This document shows, piece after piece, positions 1-8,979 of a DNA stretch of 33,100 nt; position 1 is the stretch's first letter, and every line of letters begins with the position of its first letter. This DNA comes from Verrucomicrobiota bacterium (GTDB taxonomy: Bacteria > Verrucomicrobiota > Verrucomicrobiia > Limisphaerales > UBA9464): positions 1 to 33,100 of the forward strand of contig JANYCC010000456.1 in the NCBI GenBank assembly GCA_025360495.1, read 5' to 3'. Position numbers and translations under genes: made by a program. The notes beneath the pieces were generated by a model. It worked only from the letters and a program-made list of their open reading frames with translations, was not told where the DNA came from and searched no databases.

Positions 1-1
1 G

Positions 2-193
2 CTGTTGCCGGACTCGACCCGGTTCGCCGTCCAGGCCCGGTATTTCAACCTGGGCCGGTCGGCGGGTGGGTCGGGGGTGTTCAGTGTGTATCGGACGAAC
101 GGGAAGTTGGTGCGGGTGATCCTCGCGCGGGAATTCACCGCGGCTGAGGAATACTTCTACCAACGTCGGCTCAACCAGGCGTTGTCGGCTTGA
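2..193 (+). CDS. BrnT-like toxin (DUF497), C-terminal part, cut by window edge
   Basis: The reading frame is open from the first bases of the window and ends at 193. The TTG at position 5 in the ORF track is only the first possible start inside the window, so the true start lies outside. The visible 63 residues contain a GG-x-FSVYRTNGKLVRVILAR strand pattern followed by a basic, aromatic helix (AAEEYFYQRRL). This is the layout of the C-terminal half of BrnT/DUF497 ribonuclease toxins, where an R-V-I-x-AR strand precedes an E-x-x-x-Y helix. A CopG-type gene follows 28 bases downstream, as expected of a brnT-brnA pair. In that family BrnT cleaves RNA to arrest growth and BrnA neutralises it and represses the operon. 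The identification rests on this short tail plus the neighbour, so it is moderate. Confidence 0.6.
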   Translation: MLPDSTRFAVQARYFNLGRSAGGSGVFSVYRTNGKLVRVILAREFTAAEEYFYQRRLNQALSA

Positions 194-221
194 TCGCTGC
201 GGGCTTGATCGGAAAGCAGCC

Positions 222-497
222 ATGGAAACTGTGATCGCATGGGATGATGTCCCCCTGTTCGACAGCGAACAGGCGGAGGCGGCATTTTGGTCCGAGCACG
301 ACGTGGACCTGCGGTTGATGGATGCGGCGGCGACAGCGACGGGTGAGATGTCGGATTCGGTGAGCATCACCCTGCGGATGGATCCGCGGATGTTGGCACG
401 GATCAAGCGACTCGCCCGGTCCCGGTTCCTCAATTACCAGAGCATGATCAAGCAATGGCTCAGTGAACGGATGGAAAAAGAAGTGCGTGATCGTTAA
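222..497 (+). CDS. CopG/BrnA-like ribbon-helix-helix antitoxin
   Basis: This is a 91-residue protein starting at ATG 222, preceded by a purine run (GGAAAG) at a plausible ribosome-binding distance. The N-terminal half is acidic (DSEQAEAAFWSEHD), a pattern common in BrnA/CopG antitoxins for the toxin-binding segment. The C-terminal half (SVSITLRMDPRMLARIKRLA, then YQSMIKQWLSERMEKE) matches a ribbon-helix-helix DNA-binding fold: a short beta strand, then two helices, with the typical Y-Q-S-x-I-K-x-W-L-x-E-R helix. It lies directly behind the toxin fragment, so the two probably form an autoregulated toxin-antitoxin operon. Its last codons and stop fall inside the first copies of a 15-base tandem repeat. 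The family call is firm; the exact subfamily is inferred. Confidence 0.82.
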   Translation: METVIAWDDVPLFDSEQAEAAFWSEHDVDLRLMDAAATATGEMSDSVSITLRMDPRMLARIKRLARSRFLNYQSMIKQWLSERMEKEVRDR

Positions 498-540
498 GTG
501 CGTGATCGTTAAGTGGCCGATTGTTCAGTGCGTGACCGTT
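481..540 (+). repeat. Four 15-bp tandem repeats after the antitoxin
   Basis: Units run 481-495 and 496-510 (both AAGTGCGTGATCGTT), 511-525 (AAGTGGCCGATTGTT) and 526-540 (CAGTGCGTGACCGTT). The first two are identical; the third and fourth have diverged. The first unit encodes the last antitoxin residues, and the second supplies the final A-A of the TAA stop, so repeat expansion happened across the gene end. Because 15 is a multiple of three, the repeat does not shift any frame. The adjacent ORF-track start at 463 reads through it (CVIVKCVIVKWPIVQCVTV), but that is not a credible protein start. Confidence 0.9.
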
Positions 541-576
541 GATTTTCAAATTACACCCACCCGCCCTTCCGCCAGC

Positions 577-1320
577 ATGAATCCGCTGCCGTCAACCCCC
601 CTCCCACCCGCCGCCCGCCGCGGTGCGGGTTTCACGCTGATCGAATTGCTGGTGGTCATCTCGATCATTGCCGTGCTGGCCGGCATGCTCGTCGGTCTCG
701 CGCCCCAGGTTACCGTCCGCATGAAGGAGGCCCGCACCCGGGCGGAATTGGAGAAACTGGTCACCGCCATCGAGACTTATCGCGGACGGCACGGCGTGTA
801 TCCTCCCGACAATGTGATGGGTCGCGGATCGGATGGGACGCCGATCGTGAATTCGGTCACCAATGCCCTGTTTTATGAGCTGACCGGACTCATGGTGGTC
901 CGGACCAAAGGGGGCGGCTATTTCGTCCCGGTGGGGGATGGCGACCGGGCCCAGACGCGGTTGGATCCGACGCTGGTGCTGCAGTATTTCAACCGCGATG
1001 GGTTCGTGAACGCCGCGACGACGAACAACCTGCGGCGTCTCTATCATCACGACTTCAAGGACTCCCAGCACGCCTCGATCACCCGCGCGCCGACCCAGGC
1101 GCCCACCACGGCACCGAATGTCGAGGTTCTGACCGCGCCGATCCCCTGGCCTTTCAAGGACGCCCGGTTTCCCTCGCCGGTGGCCAAGCCCGGGTTCGAG
1201 ACCGTGAACCCGTGGCGCTATGTTTCCAGCAATCCGACCAACAACCCGGCCACCTTCGATCTGTGGGCGGAAGTGATCATCCGCGGCCAGCGGCGCGTCA
1301 TCGGCAACTGGAAGAACTGA
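577..1320 (+). CDS. GspG-like pseudopilin, type II secretion/pilus family
   Basis: This encodes a prepilin of about 247 residues. The ORF track starts at 463, but that adds a translated repeat. ATG 577 gives a normal short leader with the prepilin peptidase site RGAG/FTLIELLVV, where Gly is at -1, Phe at +1 and Glu at +5. A hydrophobic helix and a charged amphipathic helix (EARTRAELEKLVTAIETYRG) follow. The next segment (HGVYPPDN) resembles the GspG pattern in which a residue loop after the helix precedes the globular domain. The body is longer than classical GspG (about 140 residues). The product would be cleaved, N-methylated and assembled into an inner-membrane pseudopilus or secretion fibre. 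The gene opens a long same-strand block of pilin-like genes and sits 37 bases before the next one. No assembly ATPase or secretin lies in the window. Confidence 0.85.
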   Translation: MNPLPSTPLPPAARRGAGFTLIELLVVISIIAVLAGMLVGLAPQVTVRMKEARTRAELEKLVTAIETYRGRHGVYPPDNVMGRGSDGTPIVNSVTNALFYELTGLMVVRTKGGGYFVPVGDGDRAQTRLDPTLVLQYFNRDGFVNAATTNNLRRLYHHDFKDSQHASITRAPTQAPTTAPNVEVLTAPIPWPFKDARFPSPVAKPGFETVNPWRYVSSNPTNNPATFDLWAEVIIRGQRRVIGNWKN

Positions 1321-1357
1321 ATCCGAACCTTTCACATCACCCGTACCCGAAACCCGC

Positions 1358-2104
<747 letters not shown>

Positions 2105-2138
2105 AGTGACATAAACCCGGCCCCACCCCACCCCCCCC

Positions 2139-3026
2139 CTGTTCGACCCACACCATCTTCCGCCCCGTTCCGCCCGGCGTGCCTTCACGCTGATCGAGTT
2201 GCTGGTGGTGCTGGCGATCATCGGTGCGCTGGCGGCGGTCACCGTCCCGGCGTTCAAGGGATTCGGCCAGTCCAACTCCTTTACCACGGGGCAACGGCAG
2301 ATGATCGATGACCTCGGGTTCGCCCGGCAGGTGGCGATCAAGAGCCGTTCGACCGTCTATGTGCTGTTTGCGCCGACCAATGCCCACCTGCAGCAGCCGT
2401 TGTTTCTCAGCCTGAATGCCACGACGTACGGGAGCTTCCCGCGCGAGGCGCTGTCCACCCTGACGAATGTTGTGCTCGGCCAGTATGCCTCCTATGCCCT
2501 CTATGCGCAGCGCAAGGTGGGGGAACAGCCGGGCGTGGACCGGCCGCGGTACATCACCGAATGGAAGACGCTGCCGCAAGGGGTGATCTTCCCGAAGGAG
2601 ATGTTCCTCGGCGCGGACCCGGCGGTGAAGCTCCCAGTCGAAAAGCGCGTGCAACACCTCGCACAGCGCGGTTTCCCTTTCCCGGTCGTCCTCAAGGATC
2701 AGTTGCTCACCGAACAGATGACCCTGTGGGGTGGTCCCGACAAACTCCCCCAACTGCCCTTCATCGCCTTCGATCCGACGGGACGAATCTCCGACCAGAC
2801 CTACGCCGGCCTGCAGGGACCGAAGGGCGAGGCGATCCTGCCCGGGGCCGACGTGGTGATCGGGGTGGCGCCGGGCAGTGTCCTGATGCAACGCGACACC
2901 AACAGCGTGGTGATGCTGGGGGGCGGTGACGTGGTCGAGGCACCCCGGTTCGGCTATACCAACGGTCTCATCCGCATTTCCTACTACACCGGCCGGGCGC
3001 GGCTGGTGAAAAACCAACCCAAGTGA
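2139..3026 (+). CDS. Verru_Chthon cassette protein D-like prepilin, probable CTG start
   Basis: The ORF track begins at TTG 2199, which removes half of the prepilin signal. The frame is open back to a TAA at 2112 and encodes RRA/FTLIELLVVLAIIGALAA just before that TTG, so the true start is upstream. No ATG or GTG exists in that frame; the only reasonable codon is CTG 2139, directly after a run of nine C, giving a leader of about 15 residues. The body begins with a GQRQMIDDLGFARQVAIKSRSTVYVLF segment. This matches what is known of Verru_Chthon cassette protein D and GspH-like pseudopilins, where a helix is followed by an R-x-x-V-x-V-x-F strand. Ala rather than Gly sits at -1 of the cleavage site. 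The stop overlaps the next ATG (TGATG). Family call by motif and gene order; the start is uncertain. Confidence 0.78.
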   Translation: MFDPHHLPPRSARRAFTLIELLVVLAIIGALAAVTVPAFKGFGQSNSFTTGQRQMIDDLGFARQVAIKSRSTVYVLFAPTNAHLQQPLFLSLNATTYGSFPREALSTLTNVVLGQYASYALYAQRKVGEQPGVDRPRYITEWKTLPQGVIFPKEMFLGADPAVKLPVEKRVQHLAQRGFPFPVVLKDQLLTEQMTLWGGPDKLPQLPFIAFDPTGRISDQTYAGLQGPKGEAILPGADVVIGVAPGSVLMQRDTNSVVMLGGGDVVEAPRFGYTNGLIRISYYTGRARLVKNQPK

Positions 3027-3886
3027 TGCACGCCGCCCTTCCAGCACGGAACCGTCGCCAGTCGGCCTTCACCATGACGGAGATCGCCCTGTGCATCGCC
3101 GTCATCGGCATCGCCTTGGTCGCGATCATCGGGGTGCTCCCCAGCGGTCTCACCGTCCAGAAGCAGAACCGTGAGGACACCCTGGTCGCCCAGGATTCCC
3201 AGTTCCTGACCGAGTCGATCCGGAGTGGCAGCATCGGGATTTCCGACCTGACCAACCGCGTCGATTTCATCCATTGGCGACGCATGAGTGCGACGCCGGC
3301 GGAGCAGGGGGACGAGTATTATCGCGGACCGAATTTCACCGACGCCCTGCCGGGGACATCGATCCCCATCACGGATGCCTGGCAGATCCTCGCGCTGCTG
3401 AGCGTGCCCCGCTTTGAAAGCAAGTTGGTGGGCCGGAACGTGGTGTTGATCGAGAACGAAATCACCGCCCAATTCCGGTCCCTGAACAGTCCGTTCACGG
3501 AGAAAAGCTACCGGGATGGCGCCGGCAATCTGCCCGACCCGACCCGGTTCACGACCGCCCTGCGTTACTTGGTCAACGTGGAAGCGGTCTCGGCGGTGAC
3601 CCGACCGACACCGACCACCAATGCCTTCCCGAACCCCGTGGACTATGCGGTGGCGTTCAATCAACAACTCCAGTTGGACCAATCACTCAGCGACCTGAGG
3701 CTGACCTTCCAGTGGCCCGTTTACCGCGTGGGCACTGAATTCCGGGTGGGCGGCAGCCGGCGCACTTTCCGGACCCAGGTGTTTGGCAACCGTCAGATAT
3801 TGACCACCAATTTCATGGGCACCGGCCGGATCGTCTCCCGGTTCAACGGCAGTCCCGCCGTCACCAACCTTCTCCAGCGTTTCTGA
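3026..3886 (+). CDS. Verru_Chthon cassette protein B-like prepilin
   Basis: This is a 286-residue protein. ATG 3026 overlaps the upstream TGA by one base; the track's GTG 3023 adds one residue. A basic leader (ARNRRQSA) precedes FTMTEIALCIAVIGIALVAI, a divergent prepilin helix keeping Glu+5 but with Ala at -1 and Met at +3. The following IGVLPSGLTVQKQNREDT is close to the pattern I recall for Verru_Chthon cassette protein B, where a hydrophobic helix ends in G-L-L-P-x-G-L and a helix with RE follows. The rest is a beta-rich body with no recognisable enzyme motif. Position between the D-like and C-like genes supports the assignment. Its expected role is a minor pseudopilin, exported and anchored by its helix. 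It is coupled by a TGATG overlap to the next gene as well. Confidence 0.78.
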   Translation: MHAALPARNRRQSAFTMTEIALCIAVIGIALVAIIGVLPSGLTVQKQNREDTLVAQDSQFLTESIRSGSIGISDLTNRVDFIHWRRMSATPAEQGDEYYRGPNFTDALPGTSIPITDAWQILALLSVPRFESKLVGRNVVLIENEITAQFRSLNSPFTEKSYRDGAGNLPDPTRFTTALRYLVNVEAVSAVTRPTPTTNAFPNPVDYAVAFNQQLQLDQSLSDLRLTFQWPVYRVGTEFRVGGSRRTFRTQVFGNRQILTTNFMGTGRIVSRFNGSPAVTNLLQRF

Positions 3887-4860
3887 TGACCATGAAACCA
3901 AGCCGTACCCATCCCTTGCCGGCCCGCGGATTCTCGCTCATCGAACTGATGGTCGCCGTCGGACTCCTCGGGGTCATCGTCCTCGCCCTGTACGCGATGT
4001 TCGACCAGACCCAGAAGGCGTTGCGCGGTGCCTCCGGCCAGGCCGATGTCATGGAAGGGGCCCGGGCCGCGCTCGGATTGGTGACCCGCGACATCGAGGA
4101 GGCGGGGGCGGCGGGCGTGCCGAACGGCCCGAATTTCCTGACCCACGTGAGCGCAAAGGCCAACCTCATCGAGAACCAGACGCTCCTTTTCCAAGAGCAT
4201 CAACCGGTGTTGCAGGACGTCTTCGGCATCAAGAATGTCGGGGACCATCGGTGGCAGGTCTTCGGTTACTTCATCGCCAGCGAGGATTCGGCGGTCGTGG
4301 CGGTCAAGCCGCCCGTCGGCACCCTCTACCGGTATGAGGACCGCGATTATAGGAGCATGGTCAACGGGGACCTCCGGACCTCGTCCAGCAACACGCCGAT
4401 CCAATTCGTGACCCGGGGTTCCCTCGGCTCCTCGGTCCTGCAGCGTAACCTGATCACCAAGCCGGGCGCCCTCGGTTCCGACCCCACCCATCGCCTGAAC
4501 AACTCCGCCCGGGTCCTCGACGGGGTCGTCAACTTCCGCGTGACCGCCTACGACACGATCGGCCGGCCGATCGACCTGGTCTATCCCACGAATTCCCTCC
4601 CGGCACCGGACGGGGCCACGCGCTATCCACCGCTCACCCGGACCAGGATCCTGAAGGGACTGGTGACGGATGTGATCTATGCCGACACCGCGATGCCGGC
4701 CTATGTCGAGGTTGAGCTCGACACGCTGGAACCCCGGTTGCTGGAACAATTCCGGGCCCTGCCACCGGACATAAAGATCCGGAACCGCTACCTCACGAAC
4801 CATCTGGGCCAGATCCAGAGCTTCCGCCAACGCATTCCGATCCGCTCCTCCTTCCGATGA
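3886..4860 (+). CDS. Verru_Chthon cassette protein C-like / GspJ-like prepilin
   Basis: This is a 324-residue protein starting at ATG 3886 in a TGATG overlap; an ATG at 3892 is an alternative. The leader PARG/FSLIELMVAVGLLGVIVLAL is a canonical class III signal with Gly-1 and Glu+5. It continues as YAMFDQTQKALRGASGQADVMEGARAALGLVTRDIEEA. The long amphipathic helix ending in a RDI-E-A segment is typical of GspJ/PulJ minor pseudopilins and of Verru_Chthon protein C. The body includes strands with VVNFRVTAYDTIGRPIDL and a late YVEVELDTLEPRLLEQF helix, again GspJ-like. It is longer than GspJ (about 200 residues). It lies directly before the giant protein A-like gene, with a four-base ATGA overlap. 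The class is well supported; cassette naming is inferred from order and length. Confidence 0.8.
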   Translation: MTMKPSRTHPLPARGFSLIELMVAVGLLGVIVLALYAMFDQTQKALRGASGQADVMEGARAALGLVTRDIEEAGAAGVPNGPNFLTHVSAKANLIENQTLLFQEHQPVLQDVFGIKNVGDHRWQVFGYFIASEDSAVVAVKPPVGTLYRYEDRDYRSMVNGDLRTSSSNTPIQFVTRGSLGSSVLQRNLITKPGALGSDPTHRLNNSARVLDGVVNFRVTAYDTIGRPIDLVYPTNSLPAPDGATRYPPLTRTRILKGLVTDVIYADTAMPAYVEVELDTLEPRLLEQFRALPPDIKIRNRYLTNHLGQIQSFRQRIPIRSSFR

Positions 4861-7800
4861 ACCGCTCCTCCCAACGTGGTGTCGCGCTCGTCATCACCCT
4901 GATCATGCTGTCGGTGGTGACGATCACCGCCGTCGCTTTCCTGGCCGTCGCCCGGCGCGAGCGCGGTTCCGTGGGTGCGGCCGCCGAACTGGTGGATGCG
5001 CGATCGGCGTCGGAATCGGCCCTCGCGCGGGCGGAGGCCGAGGTGGCGGCGCGCATCCTCGGCACCGGCAACCGCATGGACATCCGGTTGCAGGTCTCCA
5101 CCAATTACGTCAACACGCAGGTCAACCTGGCGCAGCTCGACCAGATGGTCACCGAGACCCTGCCGACGGTTGATTACCGGATTTTCACGAATTCCAGCCC
5201 CCAGGTGCGGGCGGATGGATCCCCGTGGTTCAACCAGAACACCACGGCCGGCCTCCAGCATTCCCGGGCCGCGTTGGCGAACCTTTATTATGATCCGCGG
5301 CCCCCGGTTTATGCCGCCATCAGCCGCTCCCCGAATGTGCGGGCGGAGTTCCGATATTATCTCGACCTGAACCGGAACGGGATCTGTGACACCAACGGGG
5401 TGCAACTGATGTATGACCAGTCCCGCAAGGTGATCGGGACCAACACCCTGGTCGGGGATCCCGAGTGGGTCGGGGAGACGGAGTACCCGGGAGTCCCGCA
5501 TTCGGGCACCAACCGGTTCCAGAAACGCTGGGCTTTCGTGATCCTGCCCGCCGGCCGGACCCTGGACCTGAATTATCTCCACAATGACGTCAAGGATCGG
5601 CGGACGGTCCCCGGCGGATACGCACGCAACCAGGGGGTCGGGACGTTCGAGGACAATGGCGCGGCGTTCCTGGTGGATCTCAACACCAACGTCTGGCCGA
5701 CCACGTCCTACACCTATCGCCCCGCTTCCGGCGCGCTCAGCAGCGGCCTGGCGTTTGAGGACGCTTACCGCCTGTTTCTCGCCCGCCGTGGTGACCCGCA
5801 GCAGACCGTCCAACGCGGGGCCCCGGACTTCTTCGAGATGTCGCCGAAGCTAATGCCGTTCGGCAACAATCACATCGACGATTATGCGGACGGGCCGATC
5901 CCGGCGACGCTCGCGGAGTTCCGGCGCCCGCAGGATTATATCAACTCCAATCAGGGCGAGGACAGCCTCAAGGGCCGGTGGGCGGGCACGGACAACCAAC
6001 GGCAGATCCTCAACCTCTCGGGACTCCTGGACGGTTCGGTGGGGACGGACCTGGCGGCACGCCTCGCCGGTCGCACGAATTTTGCCGGGAACAAGCTGGT
6101 CAGCACGTACGACCAGAACACGTTTTACCGGATGCTCGGCAGCCTCGGCACGGACACCGGGGACGGCCGGTATGAATCGGGGACGAATTATTCCGGCGCA
6201 TTCTACCGTCGGGCCAAGCTGAACATCAATTATGCACCGGACAACAACGACCCGACCGTGGACCTGGCTTCGAGTGCGGACATCTCTTTTTTCAACGACT
6301 GGAAGCCCATCGCCTGGTTCACGAACGCCGTGCACCGGTTGTTGCTGACGGAGTTCACCAACGGCCTGCCCGACCGGCAATTGCTCACCAATTCCCGGAC
6401 CGCCCATCTCGGGCACGGGTTGGCCATCCACGGGACCAACGTCATCCGCGGCGTGACCAACATCTATCGGTATGATGCCGAGGTGCACCGGTTGCTACAG
6501 GTGGCGGCCAACATTTACGACGCCACCCATTACGTCTCGACCGCCCGTCCCGGGAATCCCCGCGGCGACATCCCGTCGGTGTTCCGCCCGATCTTATACC
6601 AGCAGCAGACCAATGGCGGGCTGCTCGTGCGCATCGCCGGTTTCCAGGAAGTCACCAATGCCGTCCCGCTGGGCCGGCCGTGGGTGGACTTGGACGACAA
6701 CCGCCAGGCGGCCCGTCTCTCGTCCAACCCGGACGTCGCGGCGATCCTGGCGGCCGGGCTGGATTTCAATGCGGCCGGGATCCCGTGGGTGGTCGGTGCG
6801 AAGCGCGGCCTGCCGAATTTCCAAGAGGGTTATTGGCAGAGCCGGTTGGATATCACGCGCCGGTTGAATATCACCAAGGCGCTGCCGACCGATGCCTTGG
6901 CAAAGACCAACGGCCGGCCATGGGAAGACGGTCGATTCGGTGCCTTTGCGCAGTATCGCTATGACGTGGCGAACACCTTCGGAATGGAGGCGTGGAATTC
7001 GTACTTCACCCTCTCCAACCCGACCGCCGTCACGCTGCGGGCGACCAATTATTTCGGGTTCGCCATCCGCGATGAAGCCAGCGGCCTCTACGGGCAGGCC
7101 ATCTACCAGACGAATGGCTTCAAAACCGCGTTCGCCACCATCGCGGCCGGAAAGTGGTCCCCTCAGGAATACCTGGCGCCCTTGAACGTCGGGTTCGGCA
7201 CCAACTTCGTCTATGACCACATCAAAAAGCAGATCTGGCCTGCTGGCTCGACCAACGGCGGTTATGTCGATATCCGGGCGCCGGCGCCGCGGTTGACGAT
7301 CGCGTTCACCAACCACCTGGTCTATGCGCTCATCGACCAAAGCGGCCGGTTGCTGGACATGGTGAATCTCAAGAGCGTGATGTACCAGACCAACGCCCTG
7401 GGGGTGCTCTCCAAACCCGCCGGCACCCCGTCGACCGGGCACCACATGAGCGAGTTCTGGAACACCAATCTCTATGCAGGCGTTGGACTCTATCTGAGCC
7501 AGGGCATCGCGCTCCAGTTCGACGGTTCCCTGGGCTCCAACCAAAAGGGCGGGGTGGTGGACATCCAGAATTCGCTGTGGAAGGAAGCCCCCGGGGTCCG
7601 GCCGGCGGGTCAGCAAAAGGATTATGAGAAGGACGGCCTGTATTATTTCCTGTTCCGGCTACCACGGCGCGCCGGTGAAAAGGTCGCGTCGGACGTGCTG
7701 GCCCATTTCGGGGGGACCGCCACCCAGGTGGGTTACACCCCGACGGCCACGGTGCTGCTGACCGACCGCCGCCAGGCCAACGATCCGCTGGTCCATTACA

Positions 7801-8948
7801 CCCCTGAGGACCTGGCCCCGGGACTCCTGCTGCACACCGCGCCGGAAGGCTACACCGAGGTCCAGGTGCCCGGCCAATTCACGCTGCGGTCCACTGCCGG
7901 TTCCAGCTTTACGGTCGAGGAACGGTCCCTCACCAACCATCTCGGCAACCAGGCCAAGGTCGTGCGCGCCTATGCCCCGTGGGGGGTGAACAGCGACCTC
8001 GGTTCGGGCGTCCCCGTCCCCGTCAACGACATCAAGTCCACCGCCTTCGACGTGGCGTATAAGGATTCGTTGGTGAAACGTTCGGACGACTGGAATTTCC
8101 CGACCAACAAGGTGCCCGGAATCGGCTGGCTCGGACGAATCCATCGGGGGACACCGTGGCAGACGATCTATTTGAAGGGGCTCAGGCCGGAGTTGGGCTC
8201 GACGCTGGTCGCGGACCGTTATTTGGGCGCCAAGAGTTGGGCGGGATGGTCGGGCAACGGGCGCACGATGCCCAACAACGACTGGGCCATCCTGGACCTG
8301 TTCACGGCGGCGGTGAATGACAACAGCGCGCGGGGTGTGCTTGGGGTCAACCAGACCAACCTCGCCGCCTGGTCCGCGGTGTTGTCCGGCATGCCCGTCC
8401 TGACGAACGTGACGGGGAAGCCCAATGGTGCCCTTAGCACGCGGTTCATCGAGCCCGCCACGCCGCAACTCCGGCGGATCGTGGAGAACATCAACAGCTC
8501 GCGGACGGGATTTGCCGGCGGGGTTTTCAGCCGGTTGGGCCAGGTGCTCTCCGCTTCCGCCCTCAGCGTGGGCCCGTTGGGCACCAACCAGGCATCCCCG
8601 GTTTTCTCGCCCTTCCTCACGCCGTTTGACCGTTACCAGATCCCGGGTTCCGCCACCTTCGTCCCGGCCGCCGTTCCCGACGAGGTGATCGAACAGATCC
8701 CGCAACAGGTGTTGTCCCTGCTCCGCACCGACGAAGCGCGCGTCGTGATTTACGCCTACGGCCAGGCCCTGAAGCCCGCGCCCAATTCCATCGTGACCCG
8801 ACCGGGGCCCTTCTTCGGATTGTGCACCAATTATGTCGTCACCAGCGAATTTGCCACCCGCACCGTCGTACGTTTTGACGGTGCCCCCCGTCCGGGACAA
8901 CTCCGGGCGGTGATCGAGGATCATCGCGTCCTGCCACCGGAAAACTGA
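4857..8948 (+). CDS. Verru_Chthon cassette protein A-like giant protein with pilin-type N-terminus
   Basis: This 1363-residue protein starts at ATG 4857, overlapping the previous stop by four bases. The N-terminus QRGVALVITLIMLSVVTITA is followed by a helix rich in Arg and Glu (RRERGSVGAAAELVDARSAS). This resembles PilX/GspK-type pseudopilins, which start G-x-A-L-V and have no strict Glu+5; here too Glu+5 is absent. The remainder is a large exported domain, rich in Asn, Tyr and Thr, with no catalytic signature I recognise. Large size, this N-terminus, and its place after D-, B- and C-like genes fit Verru_Chthon cassette protein A. By analogy with GspK it could cap the pseudopilus tip, but with a domain several times larger than GspK (about 330 residues). 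The C-terminal IYAYGQALKPAPNS stretch is probably a conserved family segment. Confidence 0.78.
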   Translation: MNRSSQRGVALVITLIMLSVVTITAVAFLAVARRERGSVGAAAELVDARSASESALARAEAEVAARILGTGNRMDIRLQVSTNYVNTQVNLAQLDQMVTETLPTVDYRIFTNSSPQVRADGSPWFNQNTTAGLQHSRAALANLYYDPRPPVYAAISRSPNVRAEFRYYLDLNRNGICDTNGVQLMYDQSRKVIGTNTLVGDPEWVGETEYPGVPHSGTNRFQKRWAFVILPAGRTLDLNYLHNDVKDRRTVPGGYARNQGVGTFEDNGAAFLVDLNTNVWPTTSYTYRPASGALSSGLAFEDAYRLFLARRGDPQQTVQRGAPDFFEMSPKLMPFGNNHIDDYADGPIPATLAEFRRPQDYINSNQGEDSLKGRWAGTDNQRQILNLSGLLDGSVGTDLAARLAGRTNFAGNKLVSTYDQNTFYRMLGSLGTDTGDGRYESGTNYSGAFYRRAKLNINYAPDNNDPTVDLASSADISFFNDWKPIAWFTNAVHRLLLTEFTNGLPDRQLLTNSRTAHLGHGLAIHGTNVIRGVTNIYRYDAEVHRLLQVAANIYDATHYVSTARPGNPRGDIPSVFRPILYQQQTNGGLLVRIAGFQEVTNAVPLGRPWVDLDDNRQAARLSSNPDVAAILAAGLDFNAAGIPWVVGAKRGLPNFQEGYWQSRLDITRRLNITKALPTDALAKTNGRPWEDGRFGAFAQYRYDVANTFGMEAWNSYFTLSNPTAVTLRATNYFGFAIRDEASGLYGQAIYQTNGFKTAFATIAAGKWSPQEYLAPLNVGFGTNFVYDHIKKQIWPAGSTNGGYVDIRAPAPRLTIAFTNHLVYALIDQSGRLLDMVNLKSVMYQTNALGVLSKPAGTPSTGHHMSEFWNTNLYAGVGLYLSQGIALQFDGSLGSNQKGGVVDIQNSLWKEAPGVRPAGQQKDYEKDGLYYFLFRLPRRAGEKVASDVLAHFGGTATQVGYTPTATVLLTDRRQANDPLVHYTPEDLAPGLLLHTAPEGYTEVQVPGQFTLRSTAGSSFTVEERSLTNHLGNQAKVVRAYAPWGVNSDLGSGVPVPVNDIKSTAFDVAYKDSLVKRSDDWNFPTNKVPGIGWLGRIHRGTPWQTIYLKGLRPELGSTLVADRYLGAKSWAGWSGNGRTMPNNDWAILDLFTAAVNDNSARGVLGVNQTNLAAWSAVLSGMPVLTNVTGKPNGALSTRFIEPATPQLRRIVENINSSRTGFAGGVFSRLGQVLSASALSVGPLGTNQASPVFSPFLTPFDRYQIPGSATFVPAAVPDEVIEQIPQQVLSLLRTDEARVVIYAYGQALKPAPNSIVTRPGPFFGLCTNYVVTSEFATRTVVRFDGAPRPGQLRAVIEDHRVLPPEN

Positions 8949-8979
8949 ACCCCAGCGCGAACCCCTTTTTTGACCGTCC

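Noticed and set aside
463-576. Upstream start (ATG 463) of the first pseudopilin
   Set aside because: It translates the 15-bp repeats and overlaps the antitoxin; the prepilin leader is normal from ATG 577.
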